This document shows, piece by piece, positions 1-8,669 of a DNA stretch of 26,669 bases (position 1 is its first letter; each line of letters starts with the position of its first letter). A program made the translations under genes and the position numbers. The notes beneath the pieces are model-generated. The model searched no databases. It was not told the origin of the DNA and was given only the letters and a program-made list of their open reading frames with translations. Source of the stretch: Ramicandelaber brevisporus (Eukaryota > Kickxellomycota > Ramicandelaberales > Ramicandelaberaceae); NCBI GenBank assembly GCA_025201865.1, contig MU603001.1, forward strand, positions 1-26,669, written 5' to 3'.

Positions 1-678
1 GCCTCCACCAACGCGTATCCAACATATGCACCTGCTCCGGCAAGCACCGATGCGTATCCCACCTACGCGCCGGCGCCAACCACCACCAACGCATACCCAA
101 CGTATGCACCGCTGCCAGCCTCCACTGCCTACACGCCAGCCTACGTGACCCAGCCGGCCGGCACCAACGCGGCCTGCTATGGATGTGGCCAAACCGTCAC
201 CATCACCGTCACCGTCACTGCGCCGTGCAATGCCTACCCGACGCCAACGTACACGCCAGTACCAGCATCTTCTGCGCCGTGCACAAATGCCACCACTCCA
301 GCGCCGACGTACACGACCCAAACCTACACGCCAGCGCCGGCATCGTCGACACCGTGCTCCACGCCAGTCTACACGCCAGCACCGGCGAGTAGCACACCGT
401 GCACCACACCGGTCTACACGCCGGCGCCAGTGAGCAGCACGCCATGCTCCACACCGGTCTATACTCCAGCACCAGCGTCAACCACCCCGTGCACCACGCC
501 TGTCTACACGCCAGCGCCGTCAGCCACAACCCCATGCACCACGCCTGTCTACACGCCAGCTCCCGCCTCGACCAGTACACCGTGCACAACCGCCACTCCA
601 GTGCCAGCCTCCACTCCATGCACCACGCCAGCCCCAGCCTCGTACGCCGCGCCAGCCCCAGCCTACATGACCTACTAA
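1..678 (+). CDS. Pro/Thr/Cys-rich repeat protein, likely secreted or cell wall (5' end outside the window)
   Basis: The frame is open from the first base to a TAA at 676-678, so the start and any signal peptide lie upstream. A GTG at 145 is only an internal valine. The visible 225 residues fall into three parts: Tyr/Pro/Ala repeats resembling NAYPTYAPAPAS; one distinctive stretch CYGCGQTVTITVTVTAPC; then about seven units of 14-15 residues resembling STPCTTPVYTPAPAS, each with one Cys. Such compositionally simple, Thr/Ser/Pro-rich repeats with regular cysteines are typical of O-glycosylated fungal wall or adhesin-like proteins. The C-terminus (AYMTY) has no hydrophobic GPI-anchor tail, so a soluble or disulfide-linked protein is more likely. 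No enzymatic domain is visible. Coding is well supported by the long open frame and its in-frame repeat periodicity; the function is inferred from composition only. Confidence 0.75.
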   Translation, partial: ASTNAYPTYAPAPASTDAYPTYAPAPTTTNAYPTYAPLPASTAYTPAYVTQPAGTNAACYGCGQTVTITVTVTAPCNAYPTPTYTPVPASSAPCTNATTPAPTYTTQTYTPAPASSTPCSTPVYTPAPASSTPCTTPVYTPAPVSSTPCSTPVYTPAPASTTPCTTPVYTPAPSATTPCTTPVYTPAPASTSTPCTTATPVPASTPCTTPAPASYAAPAPAYMTY

Positions 679-1626
679 ACACTGCATCTCCGCTCTCGCA
701 TCTCCGTCGTTCTCCCAGCCTGCTAGCTCTCCCTTCACCTCATCTCATCTCATCTCGTCGCATCCACCAAGTCCTTCAGTTGCCTGTCTCGAGGGCCTGT
801 GGCTCTTCAAACTGTCGCACTTGCCTCGCATCCCTCTCTCTCTTCTTTTCTCTTCTTTTCTCTCGCGCTCTTTCTTTCTCCTTCTCTGATTAATAACCAC
901 TATCTTATCGCAGTCACTTTTTCTCTCCATTCTCTCCCTTTGCTTGTTAAAAGAACTTATTTTCTTCTCAACCCGATGAAATTAGATCATGTTCCTCTCG
1001 ATTATTAATCAAGATTTCAATGTCGGATCCACTGCGGATTTGAACATTCAGGATTGGGGGAGGGCCAATGTTAGAGTATCCCAACCGATGACGTAAGCAT
1101 ATTGGTTCCTGACTCTTTCTTTCTTGATTATGCCATCTTTGGACATCATTTGGGGAGGAAGGCAGGGAGGGAGAACTTGGCCGCTTTTTTTTTTGTTAGC
1201 TTGCATAATACAGCGGGATAATCGCCAAGACCTATCCGTTGGAGTATTTAAGTTTTCTTGCTGTGGCGTTTGTAGATGTGCCTGTCACAATTTTTTCGTG
1301 GCTTTGCTCGACCTCTTCCTTCATCTACCCCAAGAAAATCAATCAGTTATGATGACAAACTTCGAATTAGAAGCCGTGACTCTCGATGCCATGTGTTTTG
1401 ACACGTACAAGTGCGGATGCAGTTACACGACAGGATGTACATGTTTCCTAATTATACGAATACCGTATCCATGTGTGACATGCTCATAAAAGTATCTTCA
1501 TATTGACAGTAGTTTTTTTAAAAGAAAAAGAAAAAGTTATAAGATAAATAGAAAAGATAGTTAGCGATAAAATGTCCCTTATAAAACAAATATGATCAGG
1601 TAGTAAAAGTCAGTTTTTTTCTTCTT
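679..1626. other. Gene-free convergent gap with pyrimidine-rich tract
   Basis: About 950 bp lie between two 3' ends. The first part, about 700-960, is strongly C/T-rich; the remainder is AT-rich with poly-T runs near 1188 and 1615. A CRE-like TGACGTAA sits at 1088-1095 but has no convincing gene downstream. No tRNA, coding region or clear repeat was recognised. Confidence 0.5.
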
Positions 1627-2859
1627 TCAAGATGACTTTGGCTTGTTCTGTTTTGGTGGATACGGAATGCTAAAGCACTTGATTCCCAAATGCTTTGTAA
1701 ACCGCTCTGTCACCAGCATTGCCCAGTGCAGATAAGCCACACTCACAAATGCAAGCGTTGCCCACAGGAACTTAATCTCAGTGGCGTGGCTAATCCATCC
1801 TTCCTTCTCACCCTTCAAATACGGAACGTACATGATGACTGCGCCGGCAACGAGTGGCACGATCTGGACGGTGAACCACGGGAATGCACTCTTGGTAACG
1901 TGAGCCAAAATGATTTTGGTCGCCATTCTGCCAAAGATAACACCCACTGTGAGCAAAAAGAGAGGAACGTGCTGGCCCGAGATGATGGACGAGAATGGAG
2001 ATGCAAGCCAGCAGTAGCAGCTGACCGAGAAGATGACGATTGGAATGACTTCGAGCAGCGTCACGGCAAAGGACTTGCCCTTGGCAATGCACGCGCGACG
2101 GATGTTGATCAGGCAAGGCGGGATGTGGCCAACAAGGACCAGACTAAGCGTGAAAAGGTACATGATGTCAAACACCGGAGTGTCGGCTGAGAAATGGCGA
2201 GTAATGTACTCAGGGAACACGTTGGTAGCGGGCTGCATCCAGATGTGAGTGCCGTACATTCCAGACATGATCAGCAGAGCGACGCCGGCAATCAGCCCTT
2301 CGGTTGGACCGTTGACAAAGCCGAGGAACAGTGTGCCGGTGTGATATTCTTCCCAGGTCGACATATAGAATGGGATTGTCGTGATGGCCATAAATGCTGG
2401 AGTGCGCCAAGTGTGACCCAATCCCATGCACGCTGCCTGCAGCAATCCACCGACCGCACAGTTCAGTGCATCGCAGCCATGGTCAAACAGCTCGCCCAGA
2501 GGCGACGAGCTTCCCGTCCGTCTCGCCTGCTTGCCGTCCACGTTATCAAGGGTCGAGTAAATCCACAAGCCCGCTGCTGCCGAAAAGTACATGGCTGGAT
2601 AGGTTGGACCCACCAAGTCTGGAATCAAATAGAGCGCCGCTGCCAAGTTAATCACGACGCCTCCAAAGCCCAGCAGTGTGATCAGATTTGGTGCCATCCA
2701 CATTGGGAACAGCGTGACAGCAAAGTTCCAGTATGGCTGGAGGATATACTTTGACACCGGCGACAGGTCGACCGCGCTGTACTTGTAGTGGCGGAGATTG
2801 TCGAGCTGCTTGTCGCTCACAAAGTTCTTGCCCGAGAAGAACGACCCAAACAGCGTCAT
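1627..2859 (-). CDS. EPT1/CPT1: Choline/ethanolamine phosphotransferase (CDP-alcohol phosphatidyltransferase)
   Basis: Predicted 410 aa, the usual size for yeast CPT1/EPT1 and animal CEPT1. It catalyses the last step of the Kennedy pathway, transferring phosphocholine or phosphoethanolamine from the CDP-alcohol to diacylglycerol in ER/Golgi membranes. The CDP-alcohol phosphatidyltransferase signature DG(x)2AR(x)8G(x)3D(x)3D is complete at about residues 105-130 (DNVDGKQARR, then GELFDHGCD), and multiple hydrophobic spans follow. The chosen start, MTLFGSFF, matches the short cytosolic N-terminus of the family. The frame stays open for 91 codons upstream, but that stretch is low-complexity and its DNA is a pyrimidine-rich leader. 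The sequence does not decide whether choline or ethanolamine is preferred. It is divergent from the pseudo-trypsin gene. Confidence 0.93.
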   Translation of the reverse strand: MTLFGSFFSGKNFVSDKQLDNLRHYKYSAVDLSPVSKYILQPYWNFAVTLFPMWMAPNLITLLGFGGVVINLAAALYLIPDLVGPTYPAMYFSAAAGLWIYSTLDNVDGKQARRTGSSSPLGELFDHGCDALNCAVGGLLQAACMGLGHTWRTPAFMAITTIPFYMSTWEEYHTGTLFLGFVNGPTEGLIAGVALLIMSGMYGTHIWMQPATNVFPEYITRHFSADTPVFDIMYLFTLSLVLVGHIPPCLINIRRACIAKGKSFAVTLLEVIPIVIFSVSCYCWLASPFSSIISGQHVPLFLLTVGVIFGRMATKIILAHVTKSAFPWFTVQIVPLVAGAVIMYVPYLKGEKEGWISHATEIKFLWATLAFVSVAYLHWAMLVTERFTKHLGIKCFSIPYPPKQNKPKSS

Positions 2860-3374
2860 CTTGAGTTGATTCGCAGCAGAGCAATAGGAGGGAGGAAAGA
2901 AAGAAAAACACGTTTCCTGTGTCTTTATGAGTGTGTCTTTGAGTGTGTATGTGTCTTTCTTTTTATTACTGCTTTTACGGAAATGAAGCAAGCTGTGTGC
3001 AGCAGGATGAGCAAGGAAAGAAGAAAAAAAAAACAAAGGAAGAAAGGAGGAAAGAAGATGAGAGGCAAAGCACCTGACTGGCATGCATGCACTTTCCCGA
3101 ATATGGAGGAGACAGAAAGGCAATGTGATCACGGGCCGATACGCTTGTGTTTACAGCTCAAGAATCGAATGATGTTTGCGTTCAATACAGGGTCTACAGT
3201 CCAGGTTGATATAATTTGCCTTGTTTTTCCCCGATCGGGTATAATGTGATTTTTGGCCAATGACATCAATTGCAGAGAGCGCTTGAGCCCCCCGCAAGGC
3301 AGACACAGGCTGGACACGGAGCAAGAAACTTTGACACTCAAAGTAAAGCTCACAATATTTTATAACCACCGACT
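2860..3374. promoter_or_regulatory. Divergent intergenic promoter region
   Basis: 515 bp separate the start codons of the phosphotransferase (minus) and the trypsin-like gene (plus). On the minus strand about 2885-3060 is C/T-rich (GA-rich as printed), as in many fungal leaders. A CCAAT inside the palindrome TTGGCCAA lies at about 3255-3261. A TTTTATAA at about 3357-3364 is too close to the ATG at 3375 to be an ordinary TATA box. Confidence 0.4.
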
Positions 3375-4766
3375 ATGCGCTTTATCTTCCGTGCAGTGTC
3401 ACCAACTGCAACAGCAGTAGCAGTAGCGGCAGCACTGGTGGTGTTAGTGTTGCTGCTGGACGCTGTTCAATCTGCAGTCATTTCGAAGCCTCGTAAACAA
3501 GCAGATGACACTGTAGCAATACCAGTAACCCCCTCGATTCCTTCTGCTACTGCTGTTACTACTGCTGCGACTGCTGCAATTTTTGCCAAAAGGTCACTGA
3601 CAAACCTCGGTATCGCAGCATCACTGGTCAGAATCAAAGCACTGGAGAATCAATGTCTCGGTGCAATTCTGTCCAATGACACTGTGATTGCACCTGGCGA
3701 ATGTCTACGGTACGGGTCATCAAACAGCCGAACACAAGTTGCCACAAAGGACATTGAGCTGTTCACATTTGAAGCGAGCGGCGGTGTCAAGTCCAATCCG
3801 CAAAAGACTGAGTACATTCCATCGTCAATTCAGCGACTATCAGCAACAGTCAAGTCGACATCGTTTCCAGAGGACTTTGACGGCAGCAAAGATGATGGCG
3901 ACTTTGCGATAATCAAGCTGAGCGAGTCGACATTTGACAGCAAGGTGCATCCGCCAGTGCGGCTCGGTTTAACGCTGCTTGGTCAAGGCGCAGTTATAGA
4001 TGGACTGTCGCTGCAAGTCACCACAAGAGGAGATGTAGTGCCTCAACTGGCAGTATTTGACACAACACAGAATGTGACATCCAGCATGTGTGTGGACAGA
4101 AATGGATTCGAGTACGATGGAAATGGATTCCAGGTTGGTAATGTGCTATGCTCACAGTTTACACAGCAGGACGAGAACGCATGCCAAAATCTGCCCAGTC
4201 TACTTGTGTATCGGCCAGAAGGCAGCAGCAACAACAGCAACAAAAACAACAACAATAACATTTCGACGCCACTGTTGATGGGCATATCAAGCACCGCAAA
4301 CAGCACTTCGGAACCATGCCCAGTCCACCTCGAGTTCACCAACCTTGGTGCATTTACTCCAGATATTGCTGCGATGGCTGGATTGGACGAACTCGACATT
4401 TCGGGTGGTAAGGGCACATCGATCGGTGGGGACGATGATTTTGAATCCAAGTATGGCTCAGAGGAAATGTTCCCAGATGAGGATGAACACGGCCACAATA
4501 CGGCCCTCAAGATTGTGCTGGGAATCGGCATTCCCGTCCTGGTCATTCTTGCATGTGTTCTGGCCTTGCTGAAATCATGCAGATTCTGCGGGCGGACGGT
4601 TGCTTGGAGAAATCGCAGAATCGTGTACATTCCAAAGGGTGGCTCACAGACCATTGCAGTGGCGGATGTGCTTGGCAAGTCGCTGCCTCCAGCTGACATT
4701 GAGCTGCAGAAGCAATCGCTATCCAACTCGCCGTATTCATCTGCTGTACTCCATAAGGCGTCATAA
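3375..4766 (+). CDS. Membrane-anchored trypsin-like pseudoprotease (S1 fold, catalytic His and Ser lost)
   Basis: 463 aa. It has an N-terminal hydrophobic signal or anchor at about 12-34, an S1-like domain at about 75-335, an acidic Gly/Asp stretch (about 344-374), one transmembrane helix at about 377-400, and a 60-residue tail. Trypsin landmarks can be placed: CLGAILSNDTVIAPGEC (94-110) matches the CGGSLI...TAAHC block but has Glu109 where catalytic His sits. DGDFAIIKL (174-182) matches the NDIALLKL block and keeps its Asp. ENACQNLPSLLVY (267-279) matches the DSCQGDSGGP block, with Asn-Leu-Pro in place of Gly-Asp-Ser. FTNLGAFTPDI (321-331) fits the C-terminal strand/helix. The fold assignment is therefore by degenerate motif pattern; if correct the protein is catalytically dead and probably a surface or endomembrane binding protein. 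An Asn-rich insert (about 286-296) interrupts the domain. Confidence 0.7.
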   Translation: MRFIFRAVSPTATAVAVAAALVVLVLLLDAVQSAVISKPRKQADDTVAIPVTPSIPSATAVTTAATAAIFAKRSLTNLGIAASLVRIKALENQCLGAILSNDTVIAPGECLRYGSSNSRTQVATKDIELFTFEASGGVKSNPQKTEYIPSSIQRLSATVKSTSFPEDFDGSKDDGDFAIIKLSESTFDSKVHPPVRLGLTLLGQGAVIDGLSLQVTTRGDVVPQLAVFDTTQNVTSSMCVDRNGFEYDGNGFQVGNVLCSQFTQQDENACQNLPSLLVYRPEGSSNNSNKNNNNNISTPLLMGISSTANSTSEPCPVHLEFTNLGAFTPDIAAMAGLDELDISGGKGTSIGGDDDFESKYGSEEMFPDEDEHGHNTALKIVLGIGIPVLVILACVLALLKSCRFCGRTVAWRNRRIVYIPKGGSQTIAVADVLGKSLPPADIELQKQSLSNSPYSSAVLHKAS

Positions 4767-5077
4767 TCCATAAGTTATCATTTTAATCGAGCCAATAGCC
4801 ACCGAGGCGGCCATGTCACATCTTGTGAGGCATTGTCAATTTTTGCGATGCATCATCCGTGCACTCACTGTCCGACTTGCATCGCGGGAGTAAGCGGTTA
4901 CATAAACTGCATACTCAGTCTTGCCTCCGTCCCTTGTTTGTCAGTCAGTGCAAGTTCTCATCTCGCTCGTTTGTTCACTCGTCCAGCTGTTTGTTCACAC
5001 TCTCACACAAGCCTTGTACTGCTCTCCCTCTCGTCTCACTTCCTCCCCTGTCGGCTCCTCCAACCAACACTCTGCAA
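4767..5077 (+). promoter_or_regulatory. Upstream region of OAC1
   Basis: 311 bp between the upstream stop and the OAC1 start. A CCAAT box lies at 4792-4796, and the second half is pyrimidine-rich, consistent with a 5' leader. No separate gene was recognised. Confidence 0.35.
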
Positions 5078-6148
5078 ATGTCTGGACAAGCAACATCTAC
5101 CGCCGCCGCCGCCGCCACGACTTCTGCCACTGTAGCTGCACGGCCAGAGGCTGCTGCTGCCGGTGCCGGTGCCGTTGCCACAGCAACACGGACACCTATC
5201 ACCAAGACGACTTGGTTCGGCTTCGTCTCGGGTGGTCTCGCCGCCTGCGCCGCTGTAACGTTCACAAACCCGTTCGAAACCGTCAAGATCCGTCTCCAGC
5301 TGCAAGGCGAGCTGGCCGCACGGGCACCCGCCGGCACTCCACCTGGCGCCATCGGCCCTTACGGCAACGTGTTCTCCTCATTTGCAACCATCTATCGCAA
5401 TGAGGGCATCCGCGGCTTACAAAAGGGACTTGTTCCAGCATATGCATACCAGTTTGTAATGAACGGTGCACGGCTTGGTCTGTATCAGCCTCTCAAAGGA
5501 ACAATGAGTGAGCTGATACTGGGCTCGCGCACTGCTGATCACATGGCTGTCAACGTTCTGACGGGCAGCATGTGTGGTGTCATTGGTGCCTTCTTTGGAT
5601 CGCCGCTGTTTTTGGTCAAGACTCGGCTGCAAGCATACTCCAAAGCTGCGCCGGTTGGTACTCAGCATGAATACCGCGGTATGATTCACGGCTTGAGCGA
5701 GATCTGGAAGTCAGGCGGCATTCGCGGACTGTGGAGAGGCAGTGATGCAGCCATGTTGAGAACAGCTGCGGGTAGCTCAGTTCAGCTTGCATCGTATGAC
5801 CGGATTAAGCGAGAGATCATGGCGTTGAACCATCCGTGGTTTGGAGACAATATTCAGACTCATTTTGCAGCATCAATGGTCAGTGGATTCCTGGTTTGCT
5901 GCGCAATGAATGCTCCAGATGTAATTATGAACAGAATGTACAATGATCGGTCGGCATCTGGCGGCAGCACGGGCTCATTGTATCGGAATCCACTTGATTG
6001 CTTGGTGAAGAGTGTGCGGGCGGAAGGAATCAAGGTGCTGGGCAAGGGCTTTTGGCCACATTATCTGCGCATTGGACCGCATACTGTGCTGATGTTTGTG
6101 TTTGCTGAGCAGATTCGCGCACGAGTAAAGACCGTTCTCGGCGAGTAA
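5078..6148 (+). CDS. OAC1: Mitochondrial carrier, oxaloacetate/sulfate type (OAC1/SLC25A35-like)
   Basis: 356 aa with the three-fold repeat of mitochondrial carriers. Each repeat carries the signature Px[DE]xx[KR] or a variant: PFETVKIRLQLQG (about 65-77), PLFLVKTRLQAYS (about 176-188) and PDVIMNRMYND (about 270-280). The phrases NEGIRGLQKGL and PLFLVKTRLQ are characteristic of the yeast Oac1 / animal SLC25A34/35 branch, which moves oxaloacetate, sulfate and related acids across the inner membrane. The ATG at 5078 is chosen because the Ala/Thr-rich N-terminus directly precedes the first helix. The frame is open 73 codons further up, but that stretch is pyrimidine-rich leader and carriers normally lack a presequence. 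The AATAAA overlapping the stop codon suggests a very short 3' UTR. Confidence 0.9.
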   Translation: MSGQATSTAAAAATTSATVAARPEAAAAGAGAVATATRTPITKTTWFGFVSGGLAACAAVTFTNPFETVKIRLQLQGELAARAPAGTPPGAIGPYGNVFSSFATIYRNEGIRGLQKGLVPAYAYQFVMNGARLGLYQPLKGTMSELILGSRTADHMAVNVLTGSMCGVIGAFFGSPLFLVKTRLQAYSKAAPVGTQHEYRGMIHGLSEIWKSGGIRGLWRGSDAAMLRTAAGSSVQLASYDRIKREIMALNHPWFGDNIQTHFAASMVSGFLVCCAMNAPDVIMNRMYNDRSASGGSTGSLYRNPLDCLVKSVRAEGIKVLGKGFWPHYLRIGPHTVLMFVFAEQIRARVKTVLGE

Positions 6149-6153
6149 ATAAA
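6148..6153 (+). terminator. AATAAA poly(A) signal overlapping the OAC1 stop codon
   Basis: The last A of the TAA stop (6146-6148) begins a perfect AATAAA. The convergent neighbour ends 85 bp downstream, which favours an early poly(A) site. Confidence 0.45.
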
Positions 6154-6188
6154 CACACGAAATGTTTAACAATGTTATAGTGGTAAGA

Positions 6189-6232
6189 TTGTAACGTTGT
6201 TTGTAACGTTGTTTGTAAGGTTGTAACGATGT
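6189..6232. repeat. Short tandem repeat, about 12-bp TTGTAACG-type units
   Basis: Four units follow one another: TTGTAACGTTGT twice, a truncated TTGTAAGG, then TTGTAACGATGT. They fill most of the 84-bp gap between the 3' ends of OAC1 and the Cys-rich gene, so they would lie in the 3' UTR of one or both transcripts. Confidence 0.8.
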
Positions 6233-6526
6233 TTAGAAGAGGCAGTTCTCCTGGATAAGAGTGGCGAGGGTGTCATAGGAAGCTGGAACAGCCTCGACGC
6301 ATGGAGACTTGGAGCCATCCAGGTTGGTGAAGCACTTTTCCTGCTGCTTCCATGACAGGCAGCGGCAGGCAGCATCGGTCTGGACACAGCTGTTAATGGC
6401 GGCAACTGGACCCTGCAGGCACGCATACAGGTCGCTAACGTTGCAACCAGAAGGAGCCACGACGTCATCAGCAGAAACTGCGGTGGCAGCAACGATGGCA
6501 AAGATAACAGCTGAGACGGCCTTCAT
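6233..6526 (-). CDS. Small secreted eight-cysteine protein
   Basis: 97 aa with a clear signal peptide (MKAVSAVIFAIVAATAVSA, predicted cleavage near residue 19/20). The mature part of about 78 residues has eight cysteines at 28, 36, 47, 54, 56, 65, 76 and 95, including a C-x-C pair. Eight cysteines with a central C-x-C suggest four disulfides in a compact helical domain. The spacing lacks the CC pair of plant lipid-transfer proteins and hydrophobins and does not cleanly match CFEM, so no family is assigned. It is probably extracellular; an effector-like or surface role is possible but unproven. The gene converges on OAC1 and is divergent from EIPR1. Confidence 0.8.
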   Translation of the reverse strand: MKAVSAVIFAIVAATAVSADDVVAPSGCNVSDLYACLQGPVAAINSCVQTDAACRCLSWKQQEKCFTNLDGSKSPCVEAVPASYDTLATLIQENCLF

Positions 6527-6732
6527 TATTGTGACGAGAGGTTAGGTTAGACGGACAGCGAGGTAGGGAGTAGAAGTACGGAGTAGAAGTGTGGAGGGAA
6601 GGAGTAGTGTTTACGAGACGACAAGGGAAGAGAAAGTGTTGTGTAGCAAGCGAAGTGTTGTCGATAGGCGGCCATTCACGCTTGCTCGTGCTATTCCAAC
6701 AAAGACCGAAGAAAAATATTGCGGAGAAGCTG

Positions 6733-6826
6733 CCAATCATGATACACAAACTCCACATGCTTGATGATTCGTATTACTATTTTAGCCAATCGTCACATGA
6801 TGTCAATAGAGTTCATGAATGCCAAT
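6733..6826 (+). promoter_or_regulatory. Cluster of three CCAAT boxes in a divergent promoter
   Basis: CCAAT occurs in the same orientation at 6733-6737, 6786-6790 and 6822-6826, within the 523-bp divergent gap 6527-7049 (Cys-rich gene on the minus strand, EIPR1 on the plus). CCAAT is the target of the fungal HAP/NF-Y complex; its use here is inferred. A near-palindromic TCACATGATGTCA lies between two of the boxes. Confidence 0.4.
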
Positions 6827-7049
6827 CCCCAAGAACACCACGATGGTTGATATCATTACATGTCATTGCATTTGATGGAGCTAATGATTGCGACTATTGT
6901 CACGACTTGGCTTTTTGGTTTGTTTTTGTTTGGCTTGTTTCTCTCTTAAGGCAAGAGTATGCTGTGGTCAGGAACTCTCCTTTGCTTTCTTTTCTTCCTG
7001 CAAACTGAGTTTCTTTTTCTTTTTCATAGCTTCGTTCAAGGACCAGTAA

Positions 7050-8645
7050 ATGGAGGCTTCTGTTTGCTACAGATTGCGCTACAGTGCACGCTGCCTCGCT
7101 CCAGTGGTGGCAGATCAGCAGCACAGCGAGTTCCTGGTCGGCACCTGCGGTCTTAATCACGCCAATCAGCTTCATCTACTTCGAGTCAAACACAGAGGCG
7201 AGAGTGAAAGCGACAACGGCGGCTCCGCTCAGTTGCAGGTTAAAGGTTATGCATTCGAGCATCCCGCAGGCGAAGTATTGCACATTGCACCGAGCACTCT
7301 TGATCCACAGTATGTTACAACGGTTCATCCAATGTCGACAACATCAACAACAACGACGACTTTGACTTCAGCAGCAGCAGCAGCATTGTCGGTTCAACGG
7401 CCGTACAACATTGCGACACTTTGGCGAATGAGTGGTCCTGCATTTGATGATGATGAGTCAGATGGTGATGGTGATGATGATAGTGATGACATTGACGATG
7501 AACATAGCAATGAACAAGCAGCAGCAGCAGCAGTAGTTGATCCCGATAACCGAATCGAGGAAGTGATGGTGCTTGACGATCCAATTTGTGATGGCTCTGT
7601 GATGCAGTTTGCCTGGGATCCAGCAAACCAGCCCACGGTGGATGTTGCTGGTAACATTGTTTGCGGATGGGGTGGTCGAGCTGCCACAGTAGAACGCCAG
7701 GGTATCCACATTTGGGATCTTCATGACAGCGGCTCAACCTATGCTCGCATCTCGGCTTCAATCTTGCCCCGCTCACTGGCGACAAGTACAGTCGACAAGC
7801 TAAATGATGATGAGGTTGCAGAGTTCAGCTCGTTTGCATGGTCATCCCACGAACCACAGATTGCAACTGCAAACGGAACTGGCGTGCATGGATGGGATTT
7901 ACGAACATCGTCAGAGGCATTCTACATTGATTCGGCGCATCATATTGGAGTCAGAAGCGTTGACTACAATGCACACAAGGCATTTGCATTGGTAACATCA
8001 GGCGATGACGGAAGGATTAGGTTCTGGGACATCAGAATGTGCGACAGATCGATTATGGATATCCAAGCGCATAATCACTGGGCTACCAATGTGGAATACA
8101 ATAGAGTGCATGATCAACTAGTGCTAAGCTGCGGGTCTGATTGGAAAGTTAGTTTGCATAACACAGTGTCCATCTCGTCATCCGCTGCGGCATTTGCAAT
8201 GTCTTCGTCAGAGGACGGAAGTGATATCGATGAAGATGAGGATGAAGATGAAGATGATAATGACGATGGGGATGATCAAAACAGCCGTATCAGCGGAAGT
8301 CAAGCATCTCAGCATGCTACAAATAATGGTGGACAGAGCTTGAGAAGACCAAAGAGTGTTCGGTCCGCAGCTGTTCACACAAAAGCCAGTGCATCGATCA
8401 ATGACAATGTCACTTATGACGACGAGAATCAGTCATCGGTTCGCAGTCCAGTTAATCGGCGGAGAAATGTTGGCATTGGCAAGCCGACTGACGGCCTCGT
8501 TCGGGACTATGTTGATCACCACGAAAGCGTTTATTCAGCCAGATGGAGCGCAGCCGACCCATGGATGTTTGCCTCCGTATCATACGACGGCCTTGTAGCC
8601 ATCAATGTAGTTCCAGAAGATGAAAGACTAAGAATAATGTTTTAA
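7050..8645 (+). CDS. EIPR1: EARP/GARP-interacting WD40 protein (EIPR1/TSSC1 family)
   Basis: 531 aa. The order and wording of conserved blocks match EIPR1: FLVGTCGLNHANQLHLL (28-44), HPAGEVLHIA (71-80), IATLWRM (121-127), IWDL (221-224), QIATANGTGVHGWDLR (270-285), SGDDGRIRFWDIR (317-329), HNHWATNVEYNRVHDQL (341-357) and the C-terminal HHESVYSARWSAADPWMFAS (490-509). In animals EIPR1 is a beta-propeller partner of the EARP and GARP tethering complexes and acts in endosome-to-Golgi and endosomal recycling traffic. The protein is longer than the roughly 390-residue animal form because of acidic low-complexity inserts at about 133-165 and 385-480, placed between propeller blades. The ATG at 7050 immediately precedes the family N-terminus. 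Convergent with HMG-CoA lyase. Confidence 0.9.
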   Translation: MEASVCYRLRYSARCLAPVVADQQHSEFLVGTCGLNHANQLHLLRVKHRGESESDNGGSAQLQVKGYAFEHPAGEVLHIAPSTLDPQYVTTVHPMSTTSTTTTTLTSAAAAALSVQRPYNIATLWRMSGPAFDDDESDGDGDDDSDDIDDEHSNEQAAAAAVVDPDNRIEEVMVLDDPICDGSVMQFAWDPANQPTVDVAGNIVCGWGGRAATVERQGIHIWDLHDSGSTYARISASILPRSLATSTVDKLNDDEVAEFSSFAWSSHEPQIATANGTGVHGWDLRTSSEAFYIDSAHHIGVRSVDYNAHKAFALVTSGDDGRIRFWDIRMCDRSIMDIQAHNHWATNVEYNRVHDQLVLSCGSDWKVSLHNTVSISSSAAAFAMSSSEDGSDIDEDEDEDEDDNDDGDDQNSRISGSQASQHATNNGGQSLRRPKSVRSAAVHTKASASINDNVTYDDENQSSVRSPVNRRRNVGIGKPTDGLVRDYVDHHESVYSARWSAADPWMFASVSYDGLVAINVVPEDERLRIMF

Positions 8646-8669
8646 ACAAATGGCTTATTTTTTACATCA

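Noticed and set aside
1124-1489. 121-codon Cys-rich open frame in the convergent gap
   Set aside because: It starts at TTG (ATG only at 1130), lacks a signal peptide or recognisable motif, and lies in AT-rich spacer between two 3' ends.
2860-3132. 91-codon in-frame N-terminal extension of the phosphotransferase
   Set aside because: The peptide is low-complexity and arises from a pyrimidine-rich leader; family members start at the equivalent of MTLFGSFF.
3357-3364. TTTTATAA as a TATA box for the pseudo-trypsin gene
   Set aside because: Only 11-18 bp before the ATG, which leaves no room for a leader, and no later ATG gives a sensible start.
4859-5077. 73-codon extension of OAC1 resembling a basic presequence
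   Set aside because: The DNA is C/T-rich leader, carriers rarely have presequences, and the ATG at 5078 directly precedes the conserved part.
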